From NCBI RefSeq assembly GCF_003987015.1, contig NZ_PIPQ01000002.1, forward strand, positions 62,001 through 126,000: a stretch of 64,000 bases of DNA, read 5' to 3'. Below the pieces are notes generated by a model. That model was not told where the DNA came from and searched no databases. It saw nothing but the letters and a program-made list of their open reading frames with translations. The translations under genes were made by a program, and so were the position numbers. This stretch comes from Aliidiomarina taiwanensis (lineage in GTDB: Bacteria; Pseudomonadota; Gammaproteobacteria; Enterobacterales; Alteromonadaceae). Shown piece after piece: positions 19,171-28,893 of this stretch (position 1 is the first letter of the stretch; each line of letters begins with the position of its first letter).

Positions 19171-20360
19171 AGCAGCTGCACGCGAACGGTGTCACCCGCT
19201 TCGACACTGCCTTGTTCGGCGGAAAGGCAAATCAGACAGTTACCCTGTACCAGAGAACTGAGCATGCCCGAGCCTTGCGGGCCGGCACTGTACACACGGT
19301 TCTCACCCTTCTCGTAACGCAAAATACCCCGTTGAAAGTCGGCGCGACCTGGGCGCTTGCGCAAGGCTTCACCAGCAACAGCAGACATAGTTAAAGCTGG
19401 CGTATACTGCTCACCGCTTAGCTTACGTAGGGCCGGCTCTGCTAATTGCATGAGGGTGACAGTGGCTGACACAGGATTCCCCGGCAAGCCGAAAAACCAG
19501 GTGTTTTCAATGTGCCCAAACGCAAAAGGCTTGCCTGGCTTCATGGCTACTTTCCAAAAACCAACTTCTCCAATTTTGTTGATCACGTCTTTGGTGTAGT
19601 CCGCGTCGCCCACGGACACGCCGCCGGAACAGACAATAGCGTCGGCTTGCTTGGCAGCGTCGCGGAAGGTTGCTTCAATTAAAGCCGGGTCATCGGCCAC
19701 TAAGCCAAGGTTGAGTACTTCAAACCCCATGCGCTCGAGCATGGCGTGTAAGACATATCGGTTACTGTCATAAATTTGAAAGTCTTGCTTGGCTTGCCCG
19801 GGTAGCACAAGCTCGTCGCCTGTGGAAAATACAGCGACCTTCAGTGGCATGAATACCTTCACCTGAGCCACACCGAGTGAAGCGAGCATGCCAATATCAA
19901 CCGGAGTTAAGCGATGCCCGGTAGGGTACACAGTGTCGCCTTCTTGCAGCTCTTCGCCGAGTAAACGAATATTGGCGCCAGGTTTAGGCACAGAATTAAT
20001 TTGAATCAGGTTTGGTTCAAGGGTTTGGGTGTTTTCTTGAGGGACAACCGTGTCGACACTGGCAGGCACTTGTGCGCCTGTCATAATGCGAATGCATTCT
20101 CCCGCAGATAGTTCACCCGTAAACGGGTGACCCGCCAGCGACTCGCCAACGCAACGTAATGAGGTATTTTCTTCCATATCTTGCGCGCGGTAACCAAACC
20201 CGTCCATGGCAGAGTTATTGTAGCTTGGCACATTCACTGTCGACTGCACCGGAGCAGCTAACACACGGTCCACGGCTTGTTCAATGGCAATAGTGGTGGT
20301 TTTGGTCGGAGCTTGAATTTTATCAAGCATGTGTTCAACAGCGTCTTGTACCGAAAGCAT
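19152..20360 (-). CDS. moeA: Molybdopterin molybdenumtransferase MoeA
   Basis: Inserts molybdate into adenylated molybdopterin. Typical blocks: NNSAMDGFGYRA, RIMTGAQVP, STGDELV, CSGGVSVGDADYT, AMKPGKPFAFG and GLPGNPVSATVT. 402 aa (E. coli 411). Its ATG overlaps the narL TAA by one base, so cofactor maturation is cotranscribed with the nitrate response regulator. Confidence 0.96.
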   Translation of the reverse strand: MLSVQDAVEHMLDKIQAPTKTTTIAIEQAVDRVLAAPVQSTVNVPSYNNSAMDGFGYRAQDMEENTSLRCVGESLAGHPFTGELSAGECIRIMTGAQVPASVDTVVPQENTQTLEPNLIQINSVPKPGANIRLLGEELQEGDTVYPTGHRLTPVDIGMLASLGVAQVKVFMPLKVAVFSTGDELVLPGQAKQDFQIYDSNRYVLHAMLERMGFEVLNLGLVADDPALIEATFRDAAKQADAIVCSGGVSVGDADYTKDVINKIGEVGFWKVAMKPGKPFAFGHIENTWFFGLPGNPVSATVTLMQLAEPALRKLSGEQYTPALTMSAVAGEALRKRPGRADFQRGILRYEKGENRVYSAGPQGSGMLSSLVQGNCLICLSAEQGSVEAGDTVRVQLLQAPVK

Positions 20361-21007
20361 TACTTCACTCCTTGCTGATTAACAATCCAAACTGCGGCTT
20401 CAACGCGAGAGCGTAAACCCAGTTTTTTCAATAAGTGTTTTACGTGCACCTTCACCGTGCCGTCAGAAATGTCTAGCTCACGGGCAATCACTTTATTACT
20501 CATGCCTTTCGCTATTAACGTTAATATTTCATATTCACGGTTGGTCAGGTTATTAATGTCTGCCTGTTGGCGCGACTTTGGTTTGCGGATAGCAGAGGCT
20601 AAAATATGGGTTAGCTCTTCGTTTAAAGCCATTTTACCTTCTAAGGCACGGCGCAGCTGTGTTAATAAGTCGTCTGGGTCCATATCCTTTAGTAAGTAGC
20701 CGTCGGCGCCGGCACTAATAGCTTCTACCACGTCTTCGTCGGCGTCTGACACGGTGAGCATCACAATACGCGAGGTCACCCCTTCCTTGCGCATTGAACG
20801 CAAGGTTTGAATGCCGTCCATGCCTTGCATATTTAAGTCGAGCACAATGAGGTCAGGGTCTAATTCCTCGGCCAAGGTCACGGCGTCTGCGCCGTTGTTT
20901 GCTTCCCCTATTACTTCAATATCGTCTTCAAATTCAATAAGTTGTTTCAACCCTTTGAGTAATAGCGGGTGGTCATCTACTAACATAACCGTGTGTTTAT
21001 CTTCCAT
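20360..21007 (-). CDS. narL: Nitrate response regulator NarL
   Basis: Two-component regulator partnered with NarX. The receiver domain has the acidic pair DD at 11-12, phospho-acceptor Asp57 (VLDLNM) and conserved Lys (LLKD); the LuxR-type HTH is NLTNREYEILTLIAKGMSNKVIARELDISDGTVKVHVKHLLKK in pieces. The ATG at 21007 has GAGG eight bases upstream and gives 215 aa (E. coli 216). An ATG two codons earlier is possible; a GTG at 21073 is not supported. narK separates narL from narX and runs the opposite way. Confidence 0.94.
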   Translation of the reverse strand: MEDKHTVMLVDDHPLLLKGLKQLIEFEDDIEVIGEANNGADAVTLAEELDPDLIVLDLNMQGMDGIQTLRSMRKEGVTSRIVMLTVSDADEDVVEAISAGADGYLLKDMDPDDLLTQLRRALEGKMALNEELTHILASAIRKPKSRQQADINNLTNREYEILTLIAKGMSNKVIARELDISDGTVKVHVKHLLKKLGLRSRVEAAVWIVNQQGVK

Positions 21008-21337
21008 TTCCATGTCCTCGCTTGGTGTCGACTTAAAGCAAAACCTGCATTCAGTATGTGTATTAGCTCGCACCGACGAAAGTAAAACTTTGACCTACAT
21101 CATGCTTTCGCTTGTTTAGCATTACATGAATGCAGCCAAATGTCAGCCTAGCAGGTACCTGCTGGTATTCTAACACTTTGAAAGTAAAGTATTATTGAAA
21201 ATAGCTTGGCGCAAACTATCCCAAAGTGAGTACCCACTAGGAGCTGAGCGCTCCCCCTTACGATATGTTGTTCAAATAGTCCCTGCACTTCACACTTTGC
21301 TTACCGACAATCATGTTGCGAGAAAAAGGGAAGACAT
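21008..21337. other. narL/narK divergent intergenic region (330 bp)
   Basis: Holds the promoters of narL-moeA and narK. I found no FNR box better than 7 of 10 and no 7-2-7 NarL palindrome. Single near-heptamers are present back to back (GTGAGTACCCAC, 21226-21237) and a perfect 12-bp palindrome GCAGGTACCTGC at 21151-21162. Nothing coding is seen. Confidence 0.6.
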
Positions 21338-22954
21338 ATGCGGGACTTAAAGCAGTGGAACCCAGAAAATGAAGAGTTCTGGGAAAAAGAAGGCAAAAAA
21401 ATAGCCAATAGGAACTTGTGGATATCCATCCCAAGTTTACTTTGTGGCTTTGCGGTGTGGATGTACTGGAGCATTATTACAGTGCAAATGTTGAACCTTG
21501 GGTTCTCATACACGCCAGCGGAGTTGTTTACGCTCACGGGTATCGCGGGTTTAACGGGAGCAACTTTACGTATTCCCTCTAGCTTTTTTGTACGTATATG
21601 TGGTGGTAAGTACACCTTATTCCTTACCACAACCTTACTCATTATACCTGCGCTGGGTACCGGCTTAGCCCTGCAAAGTGTGGATACGCCTTTATGGGTG
21701 TTCCAGCTAATGGCGCTGCTTTCCGGTATTGGTGGGGGTAACTTCGCGGCTTCCATGTCGAACATCAGCTTTTTCTTCCCCCGTAAGCAGCAAGGCTTGG
21801 CGTTAGGCTTAAATGCTGGGTTAGGGAATTTCGGTGTGACCACCATGCAAATATTGGTACCGCTGTTTATGACCTTTGGTGCCTTTACGTGGATTGGCGG
21901 TGGCGACTCCATGATCTTGCAAAAAGCCAGTGGTACTTTGATAGGCACTATCCCTGTAGGAAGTGAGACTTGGATACAAAACGCCGGTTTTGTCTGGTTA
22001 CTACTGCTAGTACCTTTAGCGTTTGCTACCTGGTTTGGCATGAACAACATTAACACCCCAGAAGTAACACCAAAGTTACCCAATGCTTTTATGGCCTTCG
22101 CCATTATAATTGCCATGCTGGGTGTTGGTTTCGTTACGTCTGCAGGTGGCTTATGGTTGATGCTACCGGAGGAAGCGAATGGGTCTGGTTTCGGTGTGCC
22201 CAAAGAGCTCGTGATTGTGGCTGTGCTTGCGGTGACTGTCTTTATATTAAAAGTCATCCCAGGAGCTGTGGGTAAAAACCTTAACCAGCAATATAAAATA
22301 TTCGACAACAAGCACACCTGGGTCATGAGTATTTTATATGTCATGACGTTTGGCTCGTTTATCGGCTTTGCGGCAGCGTTCCCACTGTCGATTAAAATTA
22401 TATTCGGCAACAGCCATATCTTGGTGGACGGTGTTATGACCCACGACACCCTGAACCCGAATGCACCGAGTGCACTGACATACGCTTGGATTGCGCCTTT
22501 CATTGGGGCACTCATTCGCCCTGTGGGTGGTTGGTTAGCGGACAAGTTTGGCGGTGCTGCGGTAACCCATGTATGTGCTATTTTCATGGTGATTTTTGCA
22601 GCAGGCGCAGGTCACTATATGAAAGCTGCTTACCACTCGCCTATGCCTGAAGAGTACTTCATGCCGTTCTTCCTGCTGTTCCTCGGTTTGTTTGCGGCCA
22701 GTGGTATTGGGAATGGCTCCACATTCCGTACCATTGCAGTGGTATTCCCGAAGGAGCAAGCCGGGCCAGTACTAGGGTGGACATCAGCCGTGGCGGCCTA
22801 CGGTGCCTTTTATATTCCGCAGGTGTTCGGTGAGCGAATTGCAGCTGGTGAGCCGGGTAAAGCTATGGTGGGCTTCGCCTTATTCTACGCCGTCTGTATT
22901 GGTATTAACTGGTTCTATTACTTGCGTAAGTCTGGTGAGTTTTATAACCCGTAA
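21338..22954 (+). CDS. narK: Nitrate/nitrite transporter NarK (MFS)
   Basis: Twelve-helix MFS transporter for nitrate uptake and/or nitrite export. The nitrate signature is SGIGGGNFAASMSNISFFFPRKQQGLALGLNAGLGN, shown here in overlapping parts: GIGGGNFAASM and FFPRKQQGLALGLNAG. The second half carries FGAAFPLSIK-type and GIGNGSTFRTIAVVFPKEQ motifs. 538 aa is longer than E. coli NarK (463), with extra loops around the middle. Monocistronic: its own promoter region, and a terminator immediately downstream. Confidence 0.92.
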   Translation: MRDLKQWNPENEEFWEKEGKKIANRNLWISIPSLLCGFAVWMYWSIITVQMLNLGFSYTPAELFTLTGIAGLTGATLRIPSSFFVRICGGKYTLFLTTTLLIIPALGTGLALQSVDTPLWVFQLMALLSGIGGGNFAASMSNISFFFPRKQQGLALGLNAGLGNFGVTTMQILVPLFMTFGAFTWIGGGDSMILQKASGTLIGTIPVGSETWIQNAGFVWLLLLVPLAFATWFGMNNINTPEVTPKLPNAFMAFAIIIAMLGVGFVTSAGGLWLMLPEEANGSGFGVPKELVIVAVLAVTVFILKVIPGAVGKNLNQQYKIFDNKHTWVMSILYVMTFGSFIGFAAAFPLSIKIIFGNSHILVDGVMTHDTLNPNAPSALTYAWIAPFIGALIRPVGGWLADKFGGAAVTHVCAIFMVIFAAGAGHYMKAAYHSPMPEEYFMPFFLLFLGLFAASGIGNGSTFRTIAVVFPKEQAGPVLGWTSAVAAYGAFYIPQVFGERIAAGEPGKAMVGFALFYAVCIGINWFYYLRKSGEFYNP

Positions 22955-22972
22955 GCTTTAAAACAAAGAATG

Positions 22973-23008
22973 AGCCCGCTTGCATATTCTGCTAGCGGGC
23001 TTTTTTTT
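22973..23008 (+). terminator. Rho-independent terminator of narK
   Basis: AGCCCGCT (22973-22980) pairs with AGCGGGCT (22994-23001) and is followed by eight T. It sits at the convergent narK/narX ends. Confidence 0.9.
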
Positions 23009-24845
23009 ATTCGACGGTGACAGTGGAAATGTGTTCGCTTATTTCGGGGTTTTGACGCTGCACAGCCGCAGGCACAAAGTGGAAATGAACACGCGTTCCC
23101 CCCGAAGTGCGCGGCTTAATATCGGCAATACCTCCTAAATGGCGTGCTCGCTCTTTTATAATGGCAAGGCCATAGTGGTTTAGGCGTTCAGGTTGCTGTG
23201 GAATACCTTTGCCGTCGTCTTCCACCGTTAAAGCCACAGTACCTTCTTCTGTGGTTTCAAGCCGAATAACCAACAGGCTTCCTTCACTGTGGTTTATGGC
23301 GTTTTGTGCTGCTTCACGAATCATTTGCAGTAAATGAATTTCCTCATGGGGAGCTAAAGGGATATCTGAAATACGGTAATCCAGCTGCACTTCCATATCG
23401 GTTTGTGCGCGAAGCTGCGTGGCTGTGGTTTCTAGGGCGTTTAGCAAGCCGTCGCCGTCAAGCTTCAGGCGGAAAGTGGTTAGCAGCTCGCGCAGCTGGC
23501 GATACGCAGAGTCGAGCCCGTTTTTTAACTCTTTCGACACGTCGTCAATAATGTCTTGGTTGTTTACAGTTAGGGCCTTATTTAACCGGGTGACTTGAAT
23601 TTTCAAGTAGGAAAGCGCTTGGGCTAAGGAGTCGTGCAGCTCCCGCGCGATGACCGTCCGTTCGTTCACCATGGCCAGCCGGCGAACTTGGTCTTCTTCC
23701 GTTTTCAGGCTAAGTGCTAATGCAAGTTGGTCTGAAACAAGCTTCAATAAACGCTTTTGCCAGTCGTGCATTACTTCGTGCTCTTTGCAGCGAGCAACCA
23801 GAACGCCAAACCGTTTGTCGTCACGTTTGAGAGGGTAATGGTAAGAGCGCACACCATTCTCAACAGTAATAGCGTCGTCGCGGCGAATACACTCAGCACA
23901 ATTAATGGCGGCGCAAGGTTGCTGCTCGGGCAGGTTAGAATGAAACTGCATATAAGGGGAGTCCCCCGTTTCGGTTACCAAGCAAAGCTCTAACTCCCCA
24001 AGTTTAAGTACATCCCTTAGCTTTAGAGTGGTATCGCGAAAGTCATTGTAAGCCAAGCTGTGGTCGTTAATGCGGGTGGAAATGTCATAAAGTAGCTGCA
24101 AGGTAGTATGACTGCGCTGCAGTTGTTTGGTCTGTTCATCGACTCGGCTTTCCAAGCTGCCATACATATAACCTATGGTGTTGGCCATTTTATTTATGGT
24201 GAGCCCTAAGGTGTCTAGCTCGTCATTGCGGGGCTGGGTTTTAAAGCGAGCAGTAAAGTCGCCCTGGCTAATTTGTTGGGCCACATGTTGCAAGTTTTGC
24301 AAGGGAGTTTGAAAGCGTACACGTAGCCAGTACACCACCACAACCGCAAAGCCTACGCTTAGAAACAAGGCCACAATAAACAACAAGCGTAGTGACTGCA
24401 CGGTTTTTTCAGCGTGCTGCTGCATTTGGTTCACCATGGTGTCAATAGCAGAGACTTGCTGGTTAATGAGTGGAAATAACTGCTCAGCGCTAAGTCCGCC
24501 TTGAATTATCTCTTCCTTTAACGTGTGCCATTGCGCCTTGGTGTTGAGGTAAAGGGTATAGAGCTCAGGGTTGCTATGCTCGTAATGGTTAAAGGCATGG
24601 TGGTTCCAGTCTTGCTCAATAGCCTGTATTGCGCTTGCTAATAGGGCAGGGTCATTTTGTTCTTTGGCGAGTGCCACGTGGTACACCTGATAGCGAAGAG
24701 AGCCTGCAATATTCAATGCCTCTGGATCTCGGTTCACTTGGTCTGAAATCCAGTAGCTAGTGAGTAAGGTAGCTAGGGAAAGACCAATAATGGCAAACAA
24801 GGCCAAACTGATGTTCCCAGCCAAAGAAGAATGGCGCTGTTTCAC
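23007..24845 (-). CDS. narX: Nitrate/nitrite sensor histidine kinase NarX
   Basis: Membrane sensor of nitrate. TM1 (about 14-30) is followed by the ligand-binding P-box NIAGSLRYQVYHVAL, a helical periplasmic domain, TM2 (about 152-172), HAMP, and a central module with clustered cysteines (CAAINCAECIRRDD). The HisKA_3 dimerisation motif RELHDSLAQALSYLK carries His404; the ATPase boxes are REAAQNAINHS and DDGKGIP. 612 aa (E. coli 598). The start is GTG with AAGGGGG eight bases upstream. Cotranscription with narL is impossible here because narK intervenes on the other strand. Confidence 0.94.
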   Translation of the reverse strand: MKQRHSSLAGNISLALFAIIGLSLATLLTSYWISDQVNRDPEALNIAGSLRYQVYHVALAKEQNDPALLASAIQAIEQDWNHHAFNHYEHSNPELYTLYLNTKAQWHTLKEEIIQGGLSAEQLFPLINQQVSAIDTMVNQMQQHAEKTVQSLRLLFIVALFLSVGFAVVVVYWLRVRFQTPLQNLQHVAQQISQGDFTARFKTQPRNDELDTLGLTINKMANTIGYMYGSLESRVDEQTKQLQRSHTTLQLLYDISTRINDHSLAYNDFRDTTLKLRDVLKLGELELCLVTETGDSPYMQFHSNLPEQQPCAAINCAECIRRDDAITVENGVRSYHYPLKRDDKRFGVLVARCKEHEVMHDWQKRLLKLVSDQLALALSLKTEEDQVRRLAMVNERTVIARELHDSLAQALSYLKIQVTRLNKALTVNNQDIIDDVSKELKNGLDSAYRQLRELLTTFRLKLDGDGLLNALETTATQLRAQTDMEVQLDYRISDIPLAPHEEIHLLQMIREAAQNAINHSEGSLLVIRLETTEEGTVALTVEDDGKGIPQQPERLNHYGLAIIKERARHLGGIADIKPRTSGGTRVHFHFVPAAVQRQNPEISEHISTVTVE

Positions 24846-24949
24846 GAGGTGTACCCCCTTTTACTCTGAAAAGCAAAAGCTTGTTAAGTTAAATACCACT
24901 TAGTGGATTATGGCTCTTTAAAATCAACGCTTTAGCAAGAACGCGCATA

Positions 24950-24965
24950 TACCTCATGAGGGGTA
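24950..24965. promoter_or_regulatory. NarL/NarP 7-2-7 site between narX and narG
   Basis: TACCTCA-TG-AGGGGTA. The right heptamer (TACCCCT read back) fits TACYYMT exactly and the left fits 6 of 7, with the 2-base gap of a 7-2-7 site. Its centre is 53 bp upstream of the FNR box centre. Confidence 0.7.
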
Positions 24966-25003
24966 TATAGGCCTATTTTCCCACTGGAAGTGCTCTAGCC
25001 GCC

Positions 25004-25017
25004 TTGATACAGATCAA
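25004..25017. promoter_or_regulatory. FNR box of the narG promoter
   Basis: TTGATACAGATCAA is a perfect FNR consensus (TTGAT-N4-ATCAA). A TACCAT at 25035-25040 can serve as the -10, placing FNR near the class II activation position for narGHJI. It lies 74 bases before the narG start. Confidence 0.88.
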
Positions 25018-25090
25018 GCACAATAAACCCACTTTACCATAGTGTGTGCTTTGAAAACATGAATGCAGTAGCTGGACTGGAGTCTGAAAA

Positions 25091-28000
25091 ATGAGTCATT
25101 TACTCGATAAACTGCGCTTCTTCAAGCAAAAGAAAGAATCCTTCTCTGAAGGCCATGGGGTTCTAACTGATGAAGATCGTAGCTGGGAACAAGGTTATCG
25201 CCAACGCTGGCAACATGACAAAATTGTCCGTTCAACCCACGGGGTGAACTGTACAGGGTCGTGTAGCTGGAAAATATACGTAAAAGACGGGTTAGTTACC
25301 TGGGAAACCCAACAAACGGACTACCCACGTACACGACCAGACCTACCAAACCACGAGCCACGGGGCTGCCCGCGAGGCGCAAGCTACTCTTGGTATATTT
25401 ATAGCGCCAACCGCTTAAAGTACCCGCAAATGCGGAAGCATTTAATGAAGCTTTGGCGTGAAGCAAAAGCCGAACATAGCGACCCTGTTGAAGCCTGGGC
25501 TTCTATTGTGAACGACCCAGCAAAAGCGAAAAGCTACAAAGAGCGCCGCGGTTTAGGTGGCTTTGTGCGTGCTTCATGGGACGAAGTGAATGAGCTTATT
25601 GCCGCTTCTAACGTGTACACCACCAAAGAATTTGGCCCAGACCGTGTAACTGGCTTCTCGCCCATTCCTGCTATGTCCATGGTGTCTTACGCTGCTGGCG
25701 CCCGCTACCTTTCCTTAATAGGTGGTAACTGCCTGAGCTTCTACGATTGGTACTGTGACTTACCGCCAGCCTCGCCTCAAGTGTGGGGTGAGCAAACGGA
25801 CGTACCTGAGTCAGCCGACTGGTATAACTCCAACTACATTATTGTGTGGGGCTCGAACGTACCACAAACCCGTACACCAGACGCGCACTTCTTAACGGAA
25901 GTTCGTTACAAGGGTACTAAAACCTGTGTGATTACTTCGGACTATTCTGAAGCCTCTAAATTCGGTGATACCTGGTTAGCTCCGCGCCAAGGTACAGACG
26001 CCGCGTTGGCTATGGCGTTTGGCCACGTTATCTTGAAAGAATTCTATGTTAACCAGCAAAGTGCGTACTTCCACGACTATGTACGTCGTTACACTGACAT
26101 GCCCATGTTGGTCATGCTGGATAAAGAAGGCGACCACTTAACGCAAGGACGTTTCTTACGTGCCGCCGACTTAGTGGACAACCTAGGTGAAGACAACAAC
26201 CCAGACTGGAAAACCATTGCCATAGACAGCGACGGTGACCGTTTAGTTAGCCCAAATGGTGCCATTGGTTACCGTTGGGGTGAAAAAGGGAAGTGGAACC
26301 TAGAGCAAAAAGACAAAAACGGCGACGTAAATCTGCACTTGTCATTGAAAGACACAGCCGATGAAGTTGTGGATGTTGCCTTCCCATACTTCGGCGGTAA
26401 GCCACACGAGTATGAGTACTTCCAACATACAGACCACGACGAAATTCAGATGCGCCGTATTCCAGCCAAGCGTGTGGAATTAGCGAATGGTGAAACGGCT
26501 TTAGTTGCAACCGTGTTCGACTTACTACTTGCTAACTACGGTGTGGACAACGGGATAAACGACCCGAACCGCGCCCAAAGCTATGAAGACAGCGTGCCGT
26601 ACACACCTGCATGGCAAGAAGCTATTACAGGTGTAAACCCAGCCGACGTTATTCGTGTGGCCACCGAGTTTGGTCGTAACGCCGACAAAACCAAAGGTCG
26701 TTCTATGGTTATTGTGGGTGCAGCACTGAACCACTGGTACCACATGGACATGAACTACCGTGGGCTCATTAACATGCTCATGATGTGTGGTTGTATTGGT
26801 CAAAGTGGTGGTGGTTGGGCGCACTATGTGGGCCAAGAAAAACTACGTCCTCAAACGGGTTGGCAGCCATTAGCCTTCGCCCTTGACTGGCAGCGCCCGC
26901 CACGTCACATGAATGGTACGTCTTTCTTCTACAACCATTCGAGCCAATGGCGCTATGAAAAACTCGAAATGACCGAACTTATTTCGCCATTAGCGAATCC
27001 GAATAAGTGGAAGTCGAGCATTCTGGACTACAACATTAATGCCGAGCGTATGGGTTGGTTACCGTCTGCACCTCAGCTAAACACCAACCCGCTGCACGTG
27101 GCAGAAGCGGCTAAAAAAGCCGGCATGAGCTCGAAAGACTATGTGGTGGATCAGCTGAAAAACGGTGGATTAAAGTTTGCTGCTGAACAACCTGAAAACC
27201 CGCAAAACTTCCCGCGCAATATGTTTGTATGGCGTTCGAACTTGCTCGGTTCCTCGGGTAAAGGCCACGAGTATATGCTGAAGCATTTATTAGGTACAAA
27301 GCATGGCCTGCTTGGGAAAGACCTTGGCGAATTTGGTGGTCAGAAGCCACAAGAAGCTGAGTGGCAAGACGAGGGTGCGGAAGGCAAGGTGGACCTATGG
27401 GTAACACTCGACTTCCGTATGTCCACCACTTGCTTGTACTCAGACATCGTCCTGCCAACGGCGACCTGGTACGAAAAAGACGACATGAACACCTCGGACA
27501 TGCACCCATTCATTCACCCATTAACAGCGGCTATCGACCCAGTATGGGAAGCGCGTAGCGACTGGGAAATCTTTAAAGGCATTGCCAAAGAATTCTCGCG
27601 GGTCAGTGAAGGTCATTTAGGTGTTGAAACAGACGTAGTGACGGTACCTATTCAGCATGACACCCCAGGAGAAATTGCCCAGCCGTACGGCGTGGCAGCC
27701 TGGTGGAAAGGCGAATGTGAAGCCATTCCAGGTGAAACCATGCCAAATATCGTGGAAGTAGAGCGCGACTACCCGAACACGTACCAACGCTTTACCTCGC
27801 TCGGGCCACTGATGGACAAGTTAGGTAACGGTGGTAAAGGCATTAGTTGGAACACGCAAGCGGAAGTTGACTTCTTAGGTGAACTAAACCGTAAGCACGT
27901 GGAAGAAGGCGCGAACAAAGGCCGCCCAATTATCGACTCGGCCATTGACGCGTGTGAGGTCATATTATCACTGGCGCCAGAAACAAACGGCCACGTAGCG

Positions 28001-28810
28001 GTGAAAGCATGGGCTGCACTGGGTGAGTTTACCGGTCGCGACCATACCCACTTAGCTAAGCCGAAAGAAGACGAAACCATTCGCTTCCGCGACATAGTGG
28101 CACAACCACGGAAAATTATTTCGTCGCCTACTTGGTCGGGCTTAGAAGACGAACACGTGTCGTACAACGCGGGTTATACCAACGTACACGAGCTTATCCC
28201 GTGGAGAACCGTAACCGGGCGTCAGCAGTTCTACCAAGACCATGAGTGGATGCGCGACTTTGGTGAAAACCTCTGTGTGTACAAGCCGCCCATTAACCTG
28301 AAAACGGTAGCGCCGGTTCTGAACAAGAAGCCAAACGGCAATAAAGAAATTGTGCTGAACTGGATTACACCGCACCAGAAGTGGGGTATTCACAGTACCT
28401 ACTCGGACAACTTGCTCATGCTGACACTTTCCCGTGGTGGCCCCATTGTGTGGCTCTCGGAAATTGACGCAAAAGCGGCAGGCCTCGAGGACAACGACTG
28501 GATTGAAGTATTTAACGTCAACGGTTCCATTGCAGCACGAGCGGTAGTATCTCAGCGTGTACCTGAAGGTATGAGCATGATGTACCACGCTCAGGAACGG
28601 ATTGTGAACATTCCAGGCTCTGAAATGACAGGCGGCCGGGGTGGTATTCACAACTCAGTAACGCGCGCTGTTATGAAACCAACCCACATGATAGGCGGAT
28701 ATGCGCAACAAAGTTACGGCTTCAACTACTACGGAACCGTAGGTTGTAACCGCGACGAGTTTGTCATTGTACGCAAGATGGACAAAGTTGATTGGCTCGA
28801 TACGGATTAA
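25091..28810 (+). CDS. narG: Respiratory nitrate reductase alpha subunit NarG
   Basis: Catalytic subunit, cytoplasm-facing, reducing nitrate to nitrite with bis-MGD and the FS0 [4Fe-4S] cluster. The N-terminus shows HGVNCTGSCSWKIYVKDG (the His/Cys FS0 ligands) and RGCPRGASYSWYIYS. YIIVWGSNVPQTRTPDAHF carries the Asp that ligates molybdenum in E. coli NarG. 1239 aa (E. coli 1247). No signal peptide, as for cytoplasmic NarG. Followed by a stable hairpin before narH. Confidence 0.98.
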   Translation: MSHLLDKLRFFKQKKESFSEGHGVLTDEDRSWEQGYRQRWQHDKIVRSTHGVNCTGSCSWKIYVKDGLVTWETQQTDYPRTRPDLPNHEPRGCPRGASYSWYIYSANRLKYPQMRKHLMKLWREAKAEHSDPVEAWASIVNDPAKAKSYKERRGLGGFVRASWDEVNELIAASNVYTTKEFGPDRVTGFSPIPAMSMVSYAAGARYLSLIGGNCLSFYDWYCDLPPASPQVWGEQTDVPESADWYNSNYIIVWGSNVPQTRTPDAHFLTEVRYKGTKTCVITSDYSEASKFGDTWLAPRQGTDAALAMAFGHVILKEFYVNQQSAYFHDYVRRYTDMPMLVMLDKEGDHLTQGRFLRAADLVDNLGEDNNPDWKTIAIDSDGDRLVSPNGAIGYRWGEKGKWNLEQKDKNGDVNLHLSLKDTADEVVDVAFPYFGGKPHEYEYFQHTDHDEIQMRRIPAKRVELANGETALVATVFDLLLANYGVDNGINDPNRAQSYEDSVPYTPAWQEAITGVNPADVIRVATEFGRNADKTKGRSMVIVGAALNHWYHMDMNYRGLINMLMMCGCIGQSGGGWAHYVGQEKLRPQTGWQPLAFALDWQRPPRHMNGTSFFYNHSSQWRYEKLEMTELISPLANPNKWKSSILDYNINAERMGWLPSAPQLNTNPLHVAEAAKKAGMSSKDYVVDQLKNGGLKFAAEQPENPQNFPRNMFVWRSNLLGSSGKGHEYMLKHLLGTKHGLLGKDLGEFGGQKPQEAEWQDEGAEGKVDLWVTLDFRMSTTCLYSDIVLPTATWYEKDDMNTSDMHPFIHPLTAAIDPVWEARSDWEIFKGIAKEFSRVSEGHLGVETDVVTVPIQHDTPGEIAQPYGVAAWWKGECEAIPGETMPNIVEVERDYPNTYQRFTSLGPLMDKLGNGGKGISWNTQAEVDFLGELNRKHVEEGANKGRPIIDSAIDACEVILSLAPETNGHVAVKAWAALGEFTGRDHTHLAKPKEDETIRFRDIVAQPRKIISSPTWSGLEDEHVSYNAGYTNVHELIPWRTVTGRQQFYQDHEWMRDFGENLCVYKPPINLKTVAPVLNKKPNGNKEIVLNWITPHQKWGIHSTYSDNLLMLTLSRGGPIVWLSEIDAKAAGLEDNDWIEVFNVNGSIAARAVVSQRVPEGMSMMYHAQERIVNIPGSEMTGGRGGIHNSVTRAVMKPTHMIGGYAQQSYGFNYYGTVGCNRDEFVIVRKMDKVDWLDTD

Positions 28811-28817
28811 TGCCAGA

Positions 28818-28843
28818 GGGCACAAGCCTTTCTGCTTGTGCCC
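28818..28843 (+). repeat. Intra-operon hairpin between narG and narH
   Basis: GGGCACAAGC-CTTTCT-GCTTGTGCCC: a perfect 10-bp stem with a 6-base loop, starting 8 bases after the narG stop. No T-run follows, so it is more likely a stability or processing element, or a weak terminator, than a full stop. Confidence 0.65.
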
Positions 28844-28893
28844 AACCTTGCATTTAACGAGTTACGGGTTCACCAAATTTTAGGAAGACGATT

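Noticed and set aside
21008-21337. FNR or 7-2-7 NarL site for narK
   Set aside because: The best FNR-like match (TTGCTTACCGACAA) is 7 of 10 and too close to the start codon; NarL-like heptamers are back to back rather than 7-2-7.
21301-22587. 428-codon open frame antisense to narK
   Set aside because: It has no recognisable family, is rich in Pro, Lys and Thr as expected from reading a membrane-protein gene backwards, and narK is certain.
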